A stretch of DNA of 64,000 nt, taken from Hedera helix (Eukaryota > Streptophyta > Magnoliopsida > Apiales > Araliaceae). The notes beneath the pieces are model-generated. The model made no database searches. It was not told the origin of the DNA and saw only the letters and a program-made list of their open reading frames with translations. Positions 32,690 through 44,859 of this stretch are shown piece by piece. The stretch is from assembly GCA_947179155.2 (NCBI GenBank), contig OX359274.1, forward strand, positions 46,583,564-46,647,563, written 5' to 3'. Made by a program: the position numbers and the translations under genes. The stretch's first letter is position 1. Every line of letters begins with the position of its first letter.

Positions 32690-34247
32690 CTTCTTGGCTT
32701 TTTCTATATTAAGTAATACTGTAATACTGTTGGTGGGAGCTTTAATACTACCCAGTAATGATACAGACATAAATTAAATATAAAAAATTATGTATAAATA
32801 ATATAAAAAAGGTAGAAAATAAGAAACGAGATTTATAATTAGATGTTTTATATATTTTTATTAATAAGTAATATACGAATATTATTTTTTGTGCACAATT
32901 TTTTATGCATAATTTGTACATGAATCAATTCCCAAACAAATCATCTTCCTTCCATTCCAATCCTAGAGCAAACTCGTCATCTTATGAGTTTGAGAGCAAA
33001 CTCGTCATCTTATGAGTTTTGAAGGTTACTTCCAACAAAACGGTTAGTTTGGTCAATTTTGAATTTAAAAAATAATCAAATTATTTAGAACGGTTATAAA
33101 AAATTAAAAAACAAAACCATCCAAATTTTTACTCCATAATCGATTATCGGCCTATTTGATTATTGGTTAAATCGGTCGGTTTAAAAGGTTTGATCGGATA
33201 TATATATAGCATCAACAATTTATTTAAACAACAAGTCAACACTATATTCTATTAAGGTAATGTTAGTGATCTCAAAATTTAATCAAACATAACATATTTC
33301 TTTCTGTAATTTGTACAGCTTTGCCATATTAACGAGTGTGAATGATAAATGTCACGGAAGACTTGTGTAGTATGATAAAAAACTAGTGATGATTTCACAT
33401 TCTTCATTCTGTGCCTGCTTTTGTATGTGTTATATAATGCATTCCTCTTATGTAACTTTTTCAGAAAGTAGTTTTCTTTCATATGAAAACTCCTGGCTCT
33501 ATAGTTCCTGGTAGGTGGCTTGTTAAATATGAAAATGTGATGTCAGTTATTAGAATAAATATATACCTCATATTGTCAATTATCTCAAGTATTACGAAAA
33601 CACTTGTATGGAGTTGATATATAATTATATAAAATAAATAATTATTAGTAAAGTATATAATTATATTATAATTTTAAGTATTCGGTTGGTTTGGTTAATT
33701 TCAATTTTTTTGGAAACCAATTGAAACCGACAGGCCAAATTTCAGTTTTTTGTTTTTAAAATTTTCAGTTTATTGATTTTGTAATTTTTGATTTGGTTTA
33801 TTGTTTATTCGGTTCGGTTCGATCAATTTTTTGATTTAGCGTACACCGCTACTTTTAATTAACTTCCAACCAAGGTCGTGTTTGGCTTCAGTCTTCGAAA
33901 TTCGTGATTAAATATATTTATTCATTTATTAAACTAAAACTTTCTCTTATTAAATATCAACGTTTTTCAATATATATCGTAAATACTAAAAAAAAAACTT
34001 AAATTATTATTATTATATTATATTAATTTTAATTTCATATTATTCGCAATTTAAATTTGATATAAAATCAACCTAACTTATTCTAAATAAACTTAAACAA
34101 TCACTATTTATCCAACTTATTTTTCAAAATAAGTACTAAGTTATACCCAACACACAGGACTATATATCCATTTCCACAATTCATACTTCGCCACTCTCCA
34201 CTTCAAAAACTTCTCTCTCCCCTACAAACTTTTCTCTCAGTGAAAAC
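32690..34247. other. Intergenic and promoter region of the OFP gene, with hAT-like debris
   Basis: The stretch 33660-33853 is rich in CGGTTTGGTT/GGTTCGGTTCG and ends GTACACCGCTA. This is probably the right end of a TAGGGGTG-type hAT element whose left end is not clear. TATATATCC at about 34160-34168 is a possible TATA box, about 85 bp before the OFP ATG. A CT-rich leader follows. Confidence 0.45.
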
Positions 34248-35093
34248 ATGGAAAACCGACCGAAACTAAAAATCTCTCGGATGTTCCGCTCATCCCTAGG
34301 CTCCTGCCGCTCCAAAAACATCTCCGACGTAGTGAAACAGCCCTTTTTCTACCCTCAAATTCCCCACCACCACCAACTATTCTCTCCTAATGCTAAGCCT
34401 CCTCCTCCATTTCCCTCCATGTGCAGACCCAAATGTCTCCAAACACCAAAAACAGAAAAAAACATCAACTTGTTTCCCAGAAGCAAACTCACAGACCGGA
34501 GCCCCCTTTTCCCTTTTCAGGCCGAAAAAAATGGCCGGAACTGCCCACCCGCATTACCCATTTCCCCTCCCAGCACAACATCCAACCCAAAACAGAGGAA
34601 ATCAAGAAAAACGAGAAAGAAAAAATCCCAACTGAAGAAGAACAAAAAAATTGATGAATTTTTCGGTTCAGAGTCGGGAAATTATTACGGCTGGTGGTGT
34701 AGTAGCAGTGAAGATGAAGACGAAGATAAGGATGATGATGATGATGATCAGACCACTTTTTTCTCCTCAAAATCTGACTCCTCTGAATCTTTTCGCCGAA
34801 ACAGAGCTCATAACAGGCAGGGGAGAATCAAGAATGAAGAATCTGAAAAGGGTTTGATTCCATTAGAGGGGAAAGTGAAAGATAGTTTTGCTGTGGTGAA
34901 GAGGTCAAGTGATCCGTACAATGATTTCAGGACATCAATGGTGGAAATGATTGTTGAGAGACAATTATTTGGGTCCGAAGATCTTGAAAATCTGTTGCAG
35001 TGTTTTCTCTCTCTCAACTCCATTTCTCATCACAGGGTTATTATTGAAGTTTTTATTGAGATTTGGGAAACTCTGTTTTCTGAATGGGCTTAA
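34248..35093 (+). CDS. OFP: OVATE family protein (probable transcription repressor)
   Basis: Single exon, 281 aa. The N terminus has KLKISRMFRSSLGSCRSK, the conserved start seen in OFP6/7/8-type proteins. A lysine/arginine-rich stretch at about 115-134 (KQRKSRKTRKKK...) is a likely nuclear signal. An acidic Asp/Glu tract lies at about 152-168. The C-terminal OVATE domain is at about 212-278, with SSDPYNDFRTSMVEMIVE, then LENLLQCFLSLN and IIEVFIEIWETL. Known OFPs are plant-only nuclear proteins. They repress transcription, bind KNOX/BELL homeodomain proteins and TRM proteins, and affect organ shape. That this gene acts so is inferred from family. The ATG at 34248 is the first in frame after a CT-rich leader, and the protein ends within the domain as usual. 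The exact paralogue is not assigned. Confidence 0.9.
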   Translation: MENRPKLKISRMFRSSLGSCRSKNISDVVKQPFFYPQIPHHHQLFSPNAKPPPPFPSMCRPKCLQTPKTEKNINLFPRSKLTDRSPLFPFQAEKNGRNCPPALPISPPSTTSNPKQRKSRKTRKKKSQLKKNKKIDEFFGSESGNYYGWWCSSSEDEDEDKDDDDDDQTTFFSSKSDSSESFRRNRAHNRQGRIKNEESEKGLIPLEGKVKDSFAVVKRSSDPYNDFRTSMVEMIVERQLFGSEDLENLLQCFLSLNSISHHRVIIEVFIEIWETLFSEWA

Positions 35094-36458
35094 AGTTATT
35101 GACTATTTGCTAGTTAGTTCTGTTTTAACTCTTATTAACTATGTCAATAAATATCCATTTTCATTCTCTTCTTCTTTTTACTCTAGTTTTCTCTCTGGTT
35201 CTTTCTAATCTTTGTTATCAGATTATAGTTCTAAAAAATGGGTTTGTTTCTTTAGTTCTTTCTCTGTAACTGGGGAGAGATGACTTGAAAAGATGAATCA
35301 GATAAAGAGAGAAAAATGCAGAGGAGATTATATACGAGGATTTGTGACATTCATTTGAAAAAGATTTGAGAGGGCCGGGAAAGGGCAAATAAGAACCAAC
35401 TGCCTTTTATGGATCTGATTTCAAGCGGTTAAAAATGAGTTATATTTTTATAATAAAAAATTGTATTCAAATAATTTTTGTTATACATATATTATATAAG
35501 TATAACTTTATATTATATAAATACAACTCATTTATATAAAATTATTTAAATGAATTGTCTAATTTAAATAGCATAAAATCGGTCATCGAATAAAAAAATA
35601 TATCGGATGGATGGATCACTGATTTAACAAGTAATCGAATCTTTGTTGAATCGATAACTGTATAAATACATAAAAAAAAATATTATTAATAATTAATAAA
35701 ATTTTAAAATATCTATTTTTTTTTTAAACTAAAATATAGTGAAATTATATTACAATATTGCTAAAAATATTTAATTTTAAAAATAAAAATATTTTTATAC
35801 TAAAAAATATTTAAAAAATACATAAAAATAGGTTCACTTGGTCAATTTAATCAGTTTTACCGGTGAAATCACCGGTTCGACCGGTGATCAATCGGTTCAA
35901 TCGAGATTTTGACCAAAATCAATTTACTGGATCAAAACGAGCCAGAGTGTATTTGGTGCAAGACTTTACTGTCTTTGATAGATGATGTAGATAGATTAAA
36001 CCTAGGAATTTAGTATCTGTCCTTTTGTTTGGTTTGAGAATATAATCTAATACAATATGCATTTTATGGTTGGACTTGTGAATTTCTTTTTCATAGTTGC
36101 ACTTGCACCAAAAGGATACAAAAATCCCATTTTCAAATGAATAGAATAAGGGGAAAGACGTGAGGAAAAAGGTGTTTGACATTTGTAACATCTTTGGTTC
36201 CATGCACATTAATTAATACTAGTCACATTGGCTCTTCCTTAGCTCTTTTAGTGTATTGCATGCTAGTTTGGAAGATAGCTTTGCTAATTAGTTCATATTG
36301 GTTGTACTTTTTAGTAGAAAATTGTTTCTATCTTAAATTATGACAGTGAGTTATTTAATTTTTTTCGGCCACTATGACAGCGGAGTTTGGTTTGTACTTC
36401 TTTCTTAAAATAAGTTTGTTTACCTAGAACAATCAACAAACGTATAAGATTTATAATA
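35094..36458. other. 3' flank of OFP and intergenic
   Basis: AT-rich. The stretch 35578-35940 has ATCGGTCATCG..., ACCGGTGAAATCACCGGT and TCGACCGGTGATCAATCGG, probably another decayed hAT-like element. No gene recognised. Confidence 0.4.
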
Positions 36459-36884
36459 AAGGGTTAACTGGAAAAAATGTCTTTCAAAATTTTATAAAAT
36501 CTTATTTTTAACCTCAAAGCACTAACTTTCTTAATTATATTTCTTTAATTTAATTTTTTTTTATATATATAAAACTGTTTCCTTCCATCATATTGATAAA
36601 ATTATAGGTCGAAATCTTTTATAGACATGTTTGAAATTATTCATAATCATGTTATTTACGTTTCATATAACGTATATATTATTGTATTAATATATTTAGA
36701 ATGAGTCAACGTGTATTCAATTATATAAAACGTAAGTTTTGACCTATAAATTTACTAGAATGTTAGAAAAGAACACTTTTGTAAGAAATTTAATCTTGAA
36801 AAAATATTATTGATAAAATTGATATTTTGAGACTAAAAATAAAATTTTATAGAACTTTAAGTAAAACTTTTGCAGTTAACCCCT
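36459..36884. mobile_element. MITE with AAGGGTTAACTG ends (~0.43 kb)
   Basis: The left end AAGGGTTAACTGGAAAAA mirrors the right end TTTTGCAGTTAACCCCT. The inverted similarity extends further in (TTTTATAAAAT versus AAAATTTTATAGAA). The superfamily is not determined because the target duplication is unclear. Confidence 0.5.
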
Positions 36885-37411
36885 ATAAATAATCCAATAC
36901 CCCCCCCCCAGGGGGTAAGAAGAGTACAAAGCTTCAAAATTTAAAACCTCAAATTGGTGGACAACCACCCAACTCTAATACATTACTGCTGCATCATGTC
37001 ATTGTCCAAGACTATGACCTGGCATTGAGAAATTAGCATAAATATGGTATACTTTCAATGTCATAAAGTGGCGGTGGTCCATAAAAGAGACAAAATGTGT
37101 CATTTTGTGTTAGGTAGACGTAGTTTGTATGCATCTTCCTTGAACAAAAACAAGAGAAAAGCACCCACCCACCACTCCAGCATCGAACATAGTTAATTTC
37201 CCTTGTAATATAGTGTCAATTTCAAATTAAACCTAAGAAGACAAGATTATCCAAACCTATATGTACTAATTAGCATTACATTTGATTGTTAATTTGTGAT
37301 AGGTCTGCTTCAATGGAGGAGCAATTAACCATTCATTATGGTGTGTTTGTCTATATATATATATATATATAATAATTTGGAAAGAAAAAGAAGAGACAAT
37401 AAACCAAGAAG
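36885..37411. other. Intergenic
   Basis: It starts with a C10-A-G5 run (36900-36915). A (TA)n microsatellite lies at about 37352-37371. No gene seen. Confidence 0.5.
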
Positions 37412-37693
37412 CAGACGGCGGAGCTACACTATAGGTTGGGGGTGCCATGGCACCCCTGAGTTTTGAAGATGACAGCTTGCAGATTGGTTGGTTAGTTTAT
37501 TTTATTTTTCTTGGATTTAATTTTTTGGTCTTTTTTCATATTTTGAGCAATCCCAAAAAAATAAAAATGGGTTCTTCTGTTTTTCCTTCTCTTCTTTTTC
37601 TTGTCCCGTTTTAGTTCACTTTCTCTCTTCTTCTCAATAATATATTTGCCTTGCCATGACACCCCCTGAAAAAAAATTCTAGCTCCGTCACTG
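37412..37693. mobile_element. hAT-type MITE, CGGAGCTA ends (282 bp)
   Basis: It starts CAGACGGCGGAGCTAC and ends TTCTAGCTCCGTCACTG. This resembles the widespread plant CAGGGGCGGAGCTAG...CTAGCTCCGTCACTG ends. A second inverted pair, GGGTGCCATGGCACCCC and CCATGACACCCCCTG, lies inside. TSD not clear. Confidence 0.6.
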
Positions 37694-38658
37694 AAACAGA
37701 GAATGAAACAAAACGGTTTATACTTTTAAAATTTCATTGTATACAGGAATGATATTATGATTATAACACATTATTAATAAAATATCAAACAAAATTATAT
37801 TTATTTTCATACGTAATATAATTCTAATACTATTCGTACAAACTCTCCGTCAAATTTAAACTCATTTTATAAATGAGAATCTTCTTTATTTTTTTCCATT
37901 CCTATTCTCCTTTTTCAAAAAGGGGATCGAAGTCGTAGGGAAACTTTTTAGTGAACAATAGAATGTCTCTTTATGTAAATTTAGTATAGATGTATGAAGT
38001 GCTGTTAACATTCCAGACCTTTTCTTTTGAATTAATTATTGACAAAATACAAAGAGAGATATTTTTTGTTCCCTAAAAATGTGTGCCCAAATCTAACATA
38101 AAATATGGTGCAGTTTAGTGCAATTGAAAATTTAAATTAAACATGAAATTGATAGATACTGTTTAACAAATTTAAAATTGTACATAAAATCATTTGTGAT
38201 TAGTGCGGTATAATATTAAAACGTGCGGTGCGATTTTATTTAATACGATTTTGGATACAAAATCAATTGAACATATACTTACTGACAAAATAAATTTTAA
38301 CATATTAGTTTCAACAATTAGGCCAGAATCTTCAAACAAGTCTACAAAATTCTCATAAGATCAAAGATGGAATGTGAGCCGAGTAAAAAACACAAATGAA
38401 GAGAATGAATATTTGGCCTGTAGGGCCTTTCAAGAGGTCCAGACAAATAAGACAATGTGTCACTCGTAAGTGCAATTCACAAGTTTGGTCACATCAAACT
38501 TTTGCCCTTACAGAATGCCTGCACCTTTTACAAGACATAACTAAGGAAAGAATACAACGAAGGAAAAAAAAAAAAAAAACAAACTTCTCACAGAATCATT
38601 ACATTGGAATGTAAAAAATGAATAAAGAAGCTTAAAAATCTAACAACTATTTTTTTGT
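37694..38658. other. Intergenic with a hAT-like fragment
   Basis: The stretch 38105-38275 has TGCGGTGCGATTTTATTT and is similar to part of the element at 38659-39311, so it is a fragment of the same family. No gene seen. Confidence 0.45.
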
Positions 38659-39311
38659 TAGGGGTGAGCATGATACGGTTTGATACGATTTGAAGTCTAA
38701 ATCGCACATGAAACCGCTTAGATGCGGTTTGACAAATTCAAAACCGCACATAACACCGTTTGTGATTGGTGCGGTACAGTTTTGAACCGTGCGGTGCGAT
38801 TTTATTTGGTACGATTTCGGTTCCAAAATCAATTAAAATAATTAAATTTTATGCAATTTAAATTAACAATTTAATATCACACAATATTAAATATCACTTT
38901 TATAACACACACAACTTTACTTATAATATCTTGTCTAAACAAAAGTAAAATAGAAGTTACATGAGGGATAATTTCAAATAGATTAATTAAAAATTTCCTC
39001 ACATATGAAAATTCTAAACAAAGATAATTATATGAGGGATAATTCCAAATGGATTAATTGAAGGGTGACTTCCATAATAATGCTTCTTGATATGGTTCAT
39101 GTTGAAAATAGTCAAACAACGGAAAATAAAAATGAAAATGGTGCGGTGCGGTGCAGTTTTTTCATGTGTGGTTTTGCCTAAAAATCAAACCCAAACTGCA
39201 ATTTCGATTTTTCAACCCACCTAAAACCGCCACATACGCCAGAACCGTTGGTACGGTTTGTGCGATTTTTGGTGCAATTTCGGAGTCAAATCAATTTTTT
39301 GATCACCCCTA
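38659..39311. mobile_element. hAT-like element with TAGGGGTGAGCATGAT ends (653 bp)
   Basis: It starts TAGGGGTGAGCATGAT and ends TTGATCACCCCTA. Flanks TTTTTTGT and CTTTTTGC match at 6 of 8 bases. GTGCGGT/ACCGCA motifs recur near both ends. Non-coding. Confidence 0.6.
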
Positions 39312-39794
39312 CTTTTTGCATAACTAGACGTAGGATACAAGTTCAAATTACTGGTGTGGCGCAGTTTTGACAATTCAGTAGACTGTAAAACCTGAAATCA
39401 AATCGCAGATGACTGTATACGTCGAAATTGTTGGTGCAATTTGATCATTTTTAATATAATTTTGAAATCAAATTTGATTTTTTGCTCAACCCTATTTAAA
39501 TCCAAACGAGATGCCAATTAAAGAATTTCTTGTGTACGATGTTGTTGATTAAGCCACGCATTCTCGAATTTTTTGGGTTATCGAGCCTTCTCTCTAATGG
39601 GTTATGTGGTCCAGCCCATACCTACTTAAGTGCAGAAAATAATTTTTCACTTGGTGGCCTCCACTCCTTACACTTACAGTCCTATTCCATCTTTAATTCA
39701 GGTTTTATCTCCAATTATACACTAGTAAAAATCAAAAGTATACATCCATTCTCTCGTAATTGAAAGAAAATAATAATTGAATCTAACTATTTAA
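39312..39794. other. Intergenic with a second hAT-like fragment
   Basis: 39345-39495 carries GGTGTGGCGCAG..., TTGGTGCAATTTG and GCTCAACCCTA, a further decayed relative of 38659-39311. The 77-codon open frame at 39530-39763 shows no domain. Confidence 0.4.
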
Positions 39795-40050
39795 TGCTCC
39801 ATCTGTTTCACTTAAATAATTTTTCTTAGTTTTTTGAAAAAAAATTGTGAAATGATAGATTTAAAGTTACTTTGACTTTATTTAAATTTTAAAGCAACAA
39901 AATTTTTAATTAATATTATTTTTTAAATAATTTATAATATTTACGATTGTATCGACTAATATCATATTAATTAACTTGAATTTTAAATTTATAATTTTGT
40001 GAATTAACTTCTAAAACACAAAATAATTTTTTTTGTGTGGAACATGGGTA
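39795..40050. mobile_element. Stowaway-like MITE, degenerate
   Basis: The left TGCTCCATCTGTTTCACTTA with AAATAATTTTTC mirrors the right AAATAATTTTTTTTGTGTGG with AACATGGGTA. AT-rich interior. Confidence 0.45.
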
Positions 40051-42000
40051 GAATAAAAAAGTTAATAATGTTTTCTCATGTTCAATTAAAGAGGGGATAG
40101 GTCTACAAATTAGCACCAAATTTTTGCGTCAAACGTTCTGCCTGCGATGCACTGATTCCTCCTAAACCAGTGAGTAATCGTTCACACACACACACACCTG
40201 TATGCAAACACACTGTTTAACAAGTAATACACACATACAAAGCCAACAGTTTACAGGACAACGTCCTAACTTTTTTATTGCACTCAATATAAGGATTACA
40301 CAATGGCTAAGGTTTGTATTCACGCACTTGTTTAGTGCCTATACAAGTCCAACACGAACATGCATATAATACATGGTTTGGGTTTGCAGTTGACATCCCC
40401 AACTGTTAGGTCAATGGTCTTCTAGCATTCATCAGCAACTGCTTTACAACTGCCCACTAAGTCAACTGTCTGACAGAGTGTATGCGCCCATGCTCAGCAT
40501 CTGCAGCACTAATCCCTCATATTGTGTGTATTAAACTTATTGGCACCTTATAGTTAAACAAGCAACGTCATTGTGGAATCTGATACTTTCACATGGACTT
40601 TTCCGTGATTATTAAACTTTTGTTGTCTCTCATTATGGACTATAGAACCCACAGGCTAATCAGTAAGTGGATCGACTTGTTCACAAGGCCCATATTGCTG
40701 CAGAGTTATGATTTTTTAAGGGCCAGACTATAAGAATTGAATTTGGACCTTTGGCTCTAGTTGTAAAAGGAAAAAAGGAAAAAGAAGCTAATAATGTTTA
40801 ATAATTAATAGTATTTTTTAATTAATTTATAATAATTATGGTTATTTATATTAAAATAAAATAAATCCGTGTTATGTATGTTAGGATTCCGTACATTGAT
40901 TTAACAAAATCTAAATAATTAACAAACAAAACAAATATTGTGTACTTCAATGATTGAGGTCCCCGGCCTCCCCCTTCTTTTTTAGCTGGTGAAAGACGAA
41001 GGCTGATTTTTTTTATAACAAAAACTGCAAACGACAAAGCTACCGACTCCACCGTCTTTGACTATATTGATTTTTTCTTCTTCAAATGAGGTGGCCAGGT
41101 TTACTTTAGACTTATCTAAGGTCTCCAAATAATATTAATATTTTCATCCTCAATTTAATTGTTTTTTTTCACTTTATCGCAAACCGCAATGGAGTTCTAA
41201 TAACCATCTCTTAAATATTTTTTTTATAAATTAATTCAATCACACGTCATATTAAATTTATAATTACATTATATATTACAGTTACATATAATTTTACGCC
41301 TATATTTCAAAGATTTTTTTTTTCAATAATTATTTTTAATCGATAAATACATATTGTCATGATGGACAAGTCGACAGACATAACATCTAAACATAAAATT
41401 AAATATTACATCTATCTTAATTATTAAAAAATAAAATATGTTGTGAATTTTAATACAATATTTTAATTTTTAATTGTTAAAATGAATATTATGTTTGAAT
41501 GCGGTATATTTATATTTATTTTTATCGTGAGATTTGAAGAAGATAATAAAAATAAAAGAAAAGGCAAAAAAACAAAAATACAAAACAGCAGTGATACTTA
41601 TGGTCCATTCAATTCTTGAATCCTACCGAATGCTAGCATTTAGGTAGGGTTTTAAGTATATTATAACCCGATTATACTTGTGTACTAGCTAATACTCCAA
41701 AAAGTTAGGCCCTTTCCTAGAATACTTGTACCACCTTGCAAACAACAGCTGTTGGACTCCAAAAAGGGCACATCGTACCAAACTTGTTGAATTATGGTAT
41801 TTCCTTGTATTCGTGTGTTATGCAACCGGTAATACATGACAAAATCTAAACAATTTTTCCTTTAATTACTAAATCAGAGTGTGGACTTCAAAAATTATGG
41901 GTGATCCATTCTATAGTTGTACATTTGAAGGAAAATGCGACCATGCCGACAACATTATCCCTACCACCTTCTTTTACAATATATATATATATATAAATTT
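40051..42000. other. Intergenic, no gene recognised
   Basis: A short CA microsatellite is at about 40183-40196. 40100-40720 is less AT-rich than its surroundings but has no domain in any frame I could read. 41980-41994 is a TA run. Confidence 0.5.
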
Positions 42001-42115
42001 AGAGAATTGATATTTATACATGATCTCACCTATATAAAAGTGGGTCTTATTTACTATTCATATGAGTGAGGTCATGCAAAAATATTAATTCTCCATGTAA
42101 AAATATCAATTCTCT
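42001..42115. repeat. Small foldback element, 22-bp inverted ends
   Basis: 42001-42022 (AGAGAATTGATATTTATACA plus TG) and 42094-42115 are inverted copies with one mismatch, around a 71-bp centre. It is related to 4530-4641. Confidence 0.65.
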
Positions 42116-42983
42116 TTTTTTAAAATATTTATTTTTTAATTTTTTCAAATACATCTATAACAGTTGTTAATAATTTTGTAGTAGTAATGCTATAGTATCA
42201 ACTAATCAAGAGCAAAAGTGACGATATGTTAGAAATTTCATATCATTTTATAGTTTAAAAATAAAATATATCTTTAATTTTTAGAAAACAAAAAAAAAAT
42301 ATTTTACTAATTTTGAAATGGAAGAAGTATAAAAAATCCATTATAAAATTAATTGTATAAAATCTTATAATGCACCACTCACATAGAATATATATATATA
42401 TATAGTACTTTATATATGTAGTACTTTTTCGTGTAATAATAAATATGACCAATTGATTGAAACACAGCAGACAAAACTCAAAAAGGATATCTATATTATC
42501 TCCTTTTCCGTGAGTCATAAAAGTTGTTGTATTAGATAAATGGGCATAGGATTCTTGTTCTTTTCTTCACAATTATTTGTGCAAACATTTAAATAATTAA
42601 GCACCAAAGCTTTGGGAAGATGGTGATTATAAAGTAATCTAATTGATTCTAATTAAGGATTTATGTTGGACCCCTATCATTTGAATATTCGTGAAATTAC
42701 TAATGCCAGAGGCTTCATGGCACTCAAATTGCTTAAATGAAAGCAATATTATTGTTTAGCATATAATCGGCTAATTATACTCTCTTGTAGAGAATAAATG
42801 ACTAATAAAATTAAAAAAGATAAAAAGGATGAGACATGTAAATTAGGAAATTTTTGTCAAGAAATAATAAATTGAGAAATGATGGTTCCATATATAGAAC
42901 CATGAGCTCCATCATTAATTTCATTTCCAGTTTATAATCAGAAGTAACAAAACTTTTCTTTCTTATTTTAAAAAGTTGAATTA
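42116..42983. other. Intergenic
   Basis: AT-rich with a TA microsatellite at about 42390-42404. No gene seen. Confidence 0.5.
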
Positions 42984-43247
42984 TACATCCTCCTTTTTAA
43001 ATTAATTAATTATAAGATCATTATTGACTTTTAAAAATAAAATATAAGATATTTTAAAACCCAAATAGAAACGATTCATTAATGATAATAAAATAATAAG
43101 TCTTACGATGATCAGAACTTTTAAGATAGTTTACAATATTTATCATTTGTAGTAACTAAAATTAAAAGAATTCATGTTATTTTTGAATTTAAAAATATCT
43201 TAAATTTATTTTAAAAAGTCAATATATTTTTAAAAAGGGGATTACTA
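42984..43247. mobile_element. Stowaway-like MITE, degenerate
   Basis: It starts TACATCCTCCTTTTTAAATT and ends TTTAAAAAGGGGATTACTA. The inner arms ATTGACTTTTAAAAATAA and TTTAAAAAGTCAATATA also pair. Confidence 0.45.
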
Positions 43248-44202
43248 AAGCTTCCAACATTTTTAGTGCCGTTTGTAAGCATAATTTTATTAAATATGTT
43301 CCAATTAAGTAAAGTACAATTATATAATGCTTACTTTAAAACTTAAAATATCATCACCCTAAACATATGCTACAAGTTGTGAAATACAATCCCGTCAATT
43401 GATGTAAACCAGTAATCAGATTACCTAGTTTAGCTGATTGTTTCACACTCCAACCACCCCCGCTCCTTTCATTCTCCTAAAGAGGCTACATGTACATCGA
43501 CTCCACCATCAAAAGTTAAAGTAAAGAAAAGTAATACAGCTTCCAAATTAGAAATATGTTTTTAAAGGTAATTGATTATATATATCATAATAACAATTAT
43601 ATAATCAGATAAATAAGTGTAGTTGAAAGTTTAAAATATTATAAAGATAAATATAAAAGAAGTGTTATTAAATACATATTTACTCTAATATCATAAATAT
43701 TGCTCTGACATTATTAATTATCTTTTTAAAACAACCATTTTAAATTAAAAAATGCTTTTATAATATAAAAATAAATATATATTTCTATTTTTAAAACAGA
43801 CAAAATAGAAAAAGGTAACAATACCCAACTTGGAACGGTCAAAAACTTGCATCTTAGTGTGCTACTTTGCCACTAATCGTCTTAATTCATATGAGAGAGA
43901 CAAGAGAGAGAAAGGAGAGAAAGAAAAGAGAGGAAGCACAAAGGAGCGTGTGGAGACGAGAGACAAAGGGAAAAGCCTAGAAGTGGAGTACCCTCACCCC
44001 CTCTATTTTCTTTGTTCATGATCTTTGATCATATATATGGAGTACTTGCAGAAGCCATAGAGCTTGACATCTTGAATTAGTGCCTCCAAATTAAACCTCA
44101 CCGCATCCTTATCATCCAAGTAATATATAGAGAGAGATCATCCACATAATTGAGAAACAAAGCAAAAGTTTTCCCAAACCCTAGAGTACTTATATATCTC
44201 CA
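43248..44202 (+). promoter_or_regulatory. Upstream region of the small OVATE-like gene
   Basis: A GA-rich tract (GAGAGAGACAAGAGAGAGAA type) at about 43892-43940 and ATATATAGAGAGAGATC at about 44125 may belong to the promoter/leader. TACTTATATATCTCC lies 15-20 bp before the ATG. No TATA box can be assigned with certainty. Confidence 0.35.
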
Positions 44203-44859
44203 ATGCTTCTTCGAAACCTCCCCTCCAACACAAAAAAGTTCTTTCAAAGAACCATACGAAGTGTCAAGTCTTTGTTATCTAGAAGTAGTTACCAAAGGCT
44301 TCCCAAAACCCCTCCTTTCAAACCCTTCTCTTGTCTTGGCCGTGGCAGTCTTGACAGAAATTTTAGCCAAAGTTATTATAAAGAATTGGACAAATTCTAC
44401 TCCGACTTTAACAACCGGTGGGATGGCCAAATAGTCGACGAATCCGAGGCCGCCGTCAAGAAGAGAAGCGAGGAAGTTGAAGTTTGTAATGAAGATCATA
44501 AAGTGGAGGAAAGAAATGACGAGGAAGCGAAGGGGAGATTAATAGTATATGAAGAAAAAGAAAAAGAGTTAATAGGGATATCATCATCATCATCAAACAT
44601 ATGGTTCGAAAGGAGAGGTTTAGTGGAGAAAAAGCTAAAGGAATTGGAAATGATGGATTTGAGTAATGTGGAAAATGTGTTGGATATTGAAGAAGTTCTT
44701 CATTACTATTCTCGTCTTACTTGTCCCATTTATATCGACATTTTCGACAAGTTTTTCATCGACATGTACTCCGACCTCTTCAATTTGCCGGCAATTAGTG
44801 TAGCTCGTGGGAAGACTACTACCAGTACTACTTCAAGGCCGAGGCTTCTATATCGGTGA
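44203..44859 (+). CDS. Small OVATE-like protein
   Basis: Single exon, 218 aa, ATG at 44203. The N terminus has a basic amphipathic start, SNTKKFFQRTIRSVKSLLSR, then YQRLPKTPPFKPFSC. This matches a plant protein group I recall as OVATE-related, but I cannot name a member. The middle is charged and low in complexity (about 80-130). The C-terminal segment at about 160-195 is DIEEVLHYYSRLTCPIYIDI followed by FDKFFIDMYSDLF. It follows the OVATE core pattern (ExL..Y.RL..P.Y...I...F..D) but lacks the usual DPY.DFR.SM first half. It is probably a nuclear growth-related regulator of the OFP17-like type (inference). An Ala/Glu frame overlapping at 44150-44434 is a shadow. Confidence 0.62.
   Translation: MLLRNLPSNTKKFFQRTIRSVKSLLSRSSYQRLPKTPPFKPFSCLGRGSLDRNFSQSYYKELDKFYSDFNNRWDGQIVDESEAAVKKRSEEVEVCNEDHKVEERNDEEAKGRLIVYEEKEKELIGISSSSSNIWFERRGLVEKKLKELEMMDLSNVENVLDIEEVLHYYSRLTCPIYIDIFDKFFIDMYSDLFNLPAISVARGKTTTSTTSRPRLLYR

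Noticed and set aside
40100..40720. Possible gene fragment in a less AT-rich stretch
   Set aside because: No open frame of useful length and no recognisable motif in any frame.
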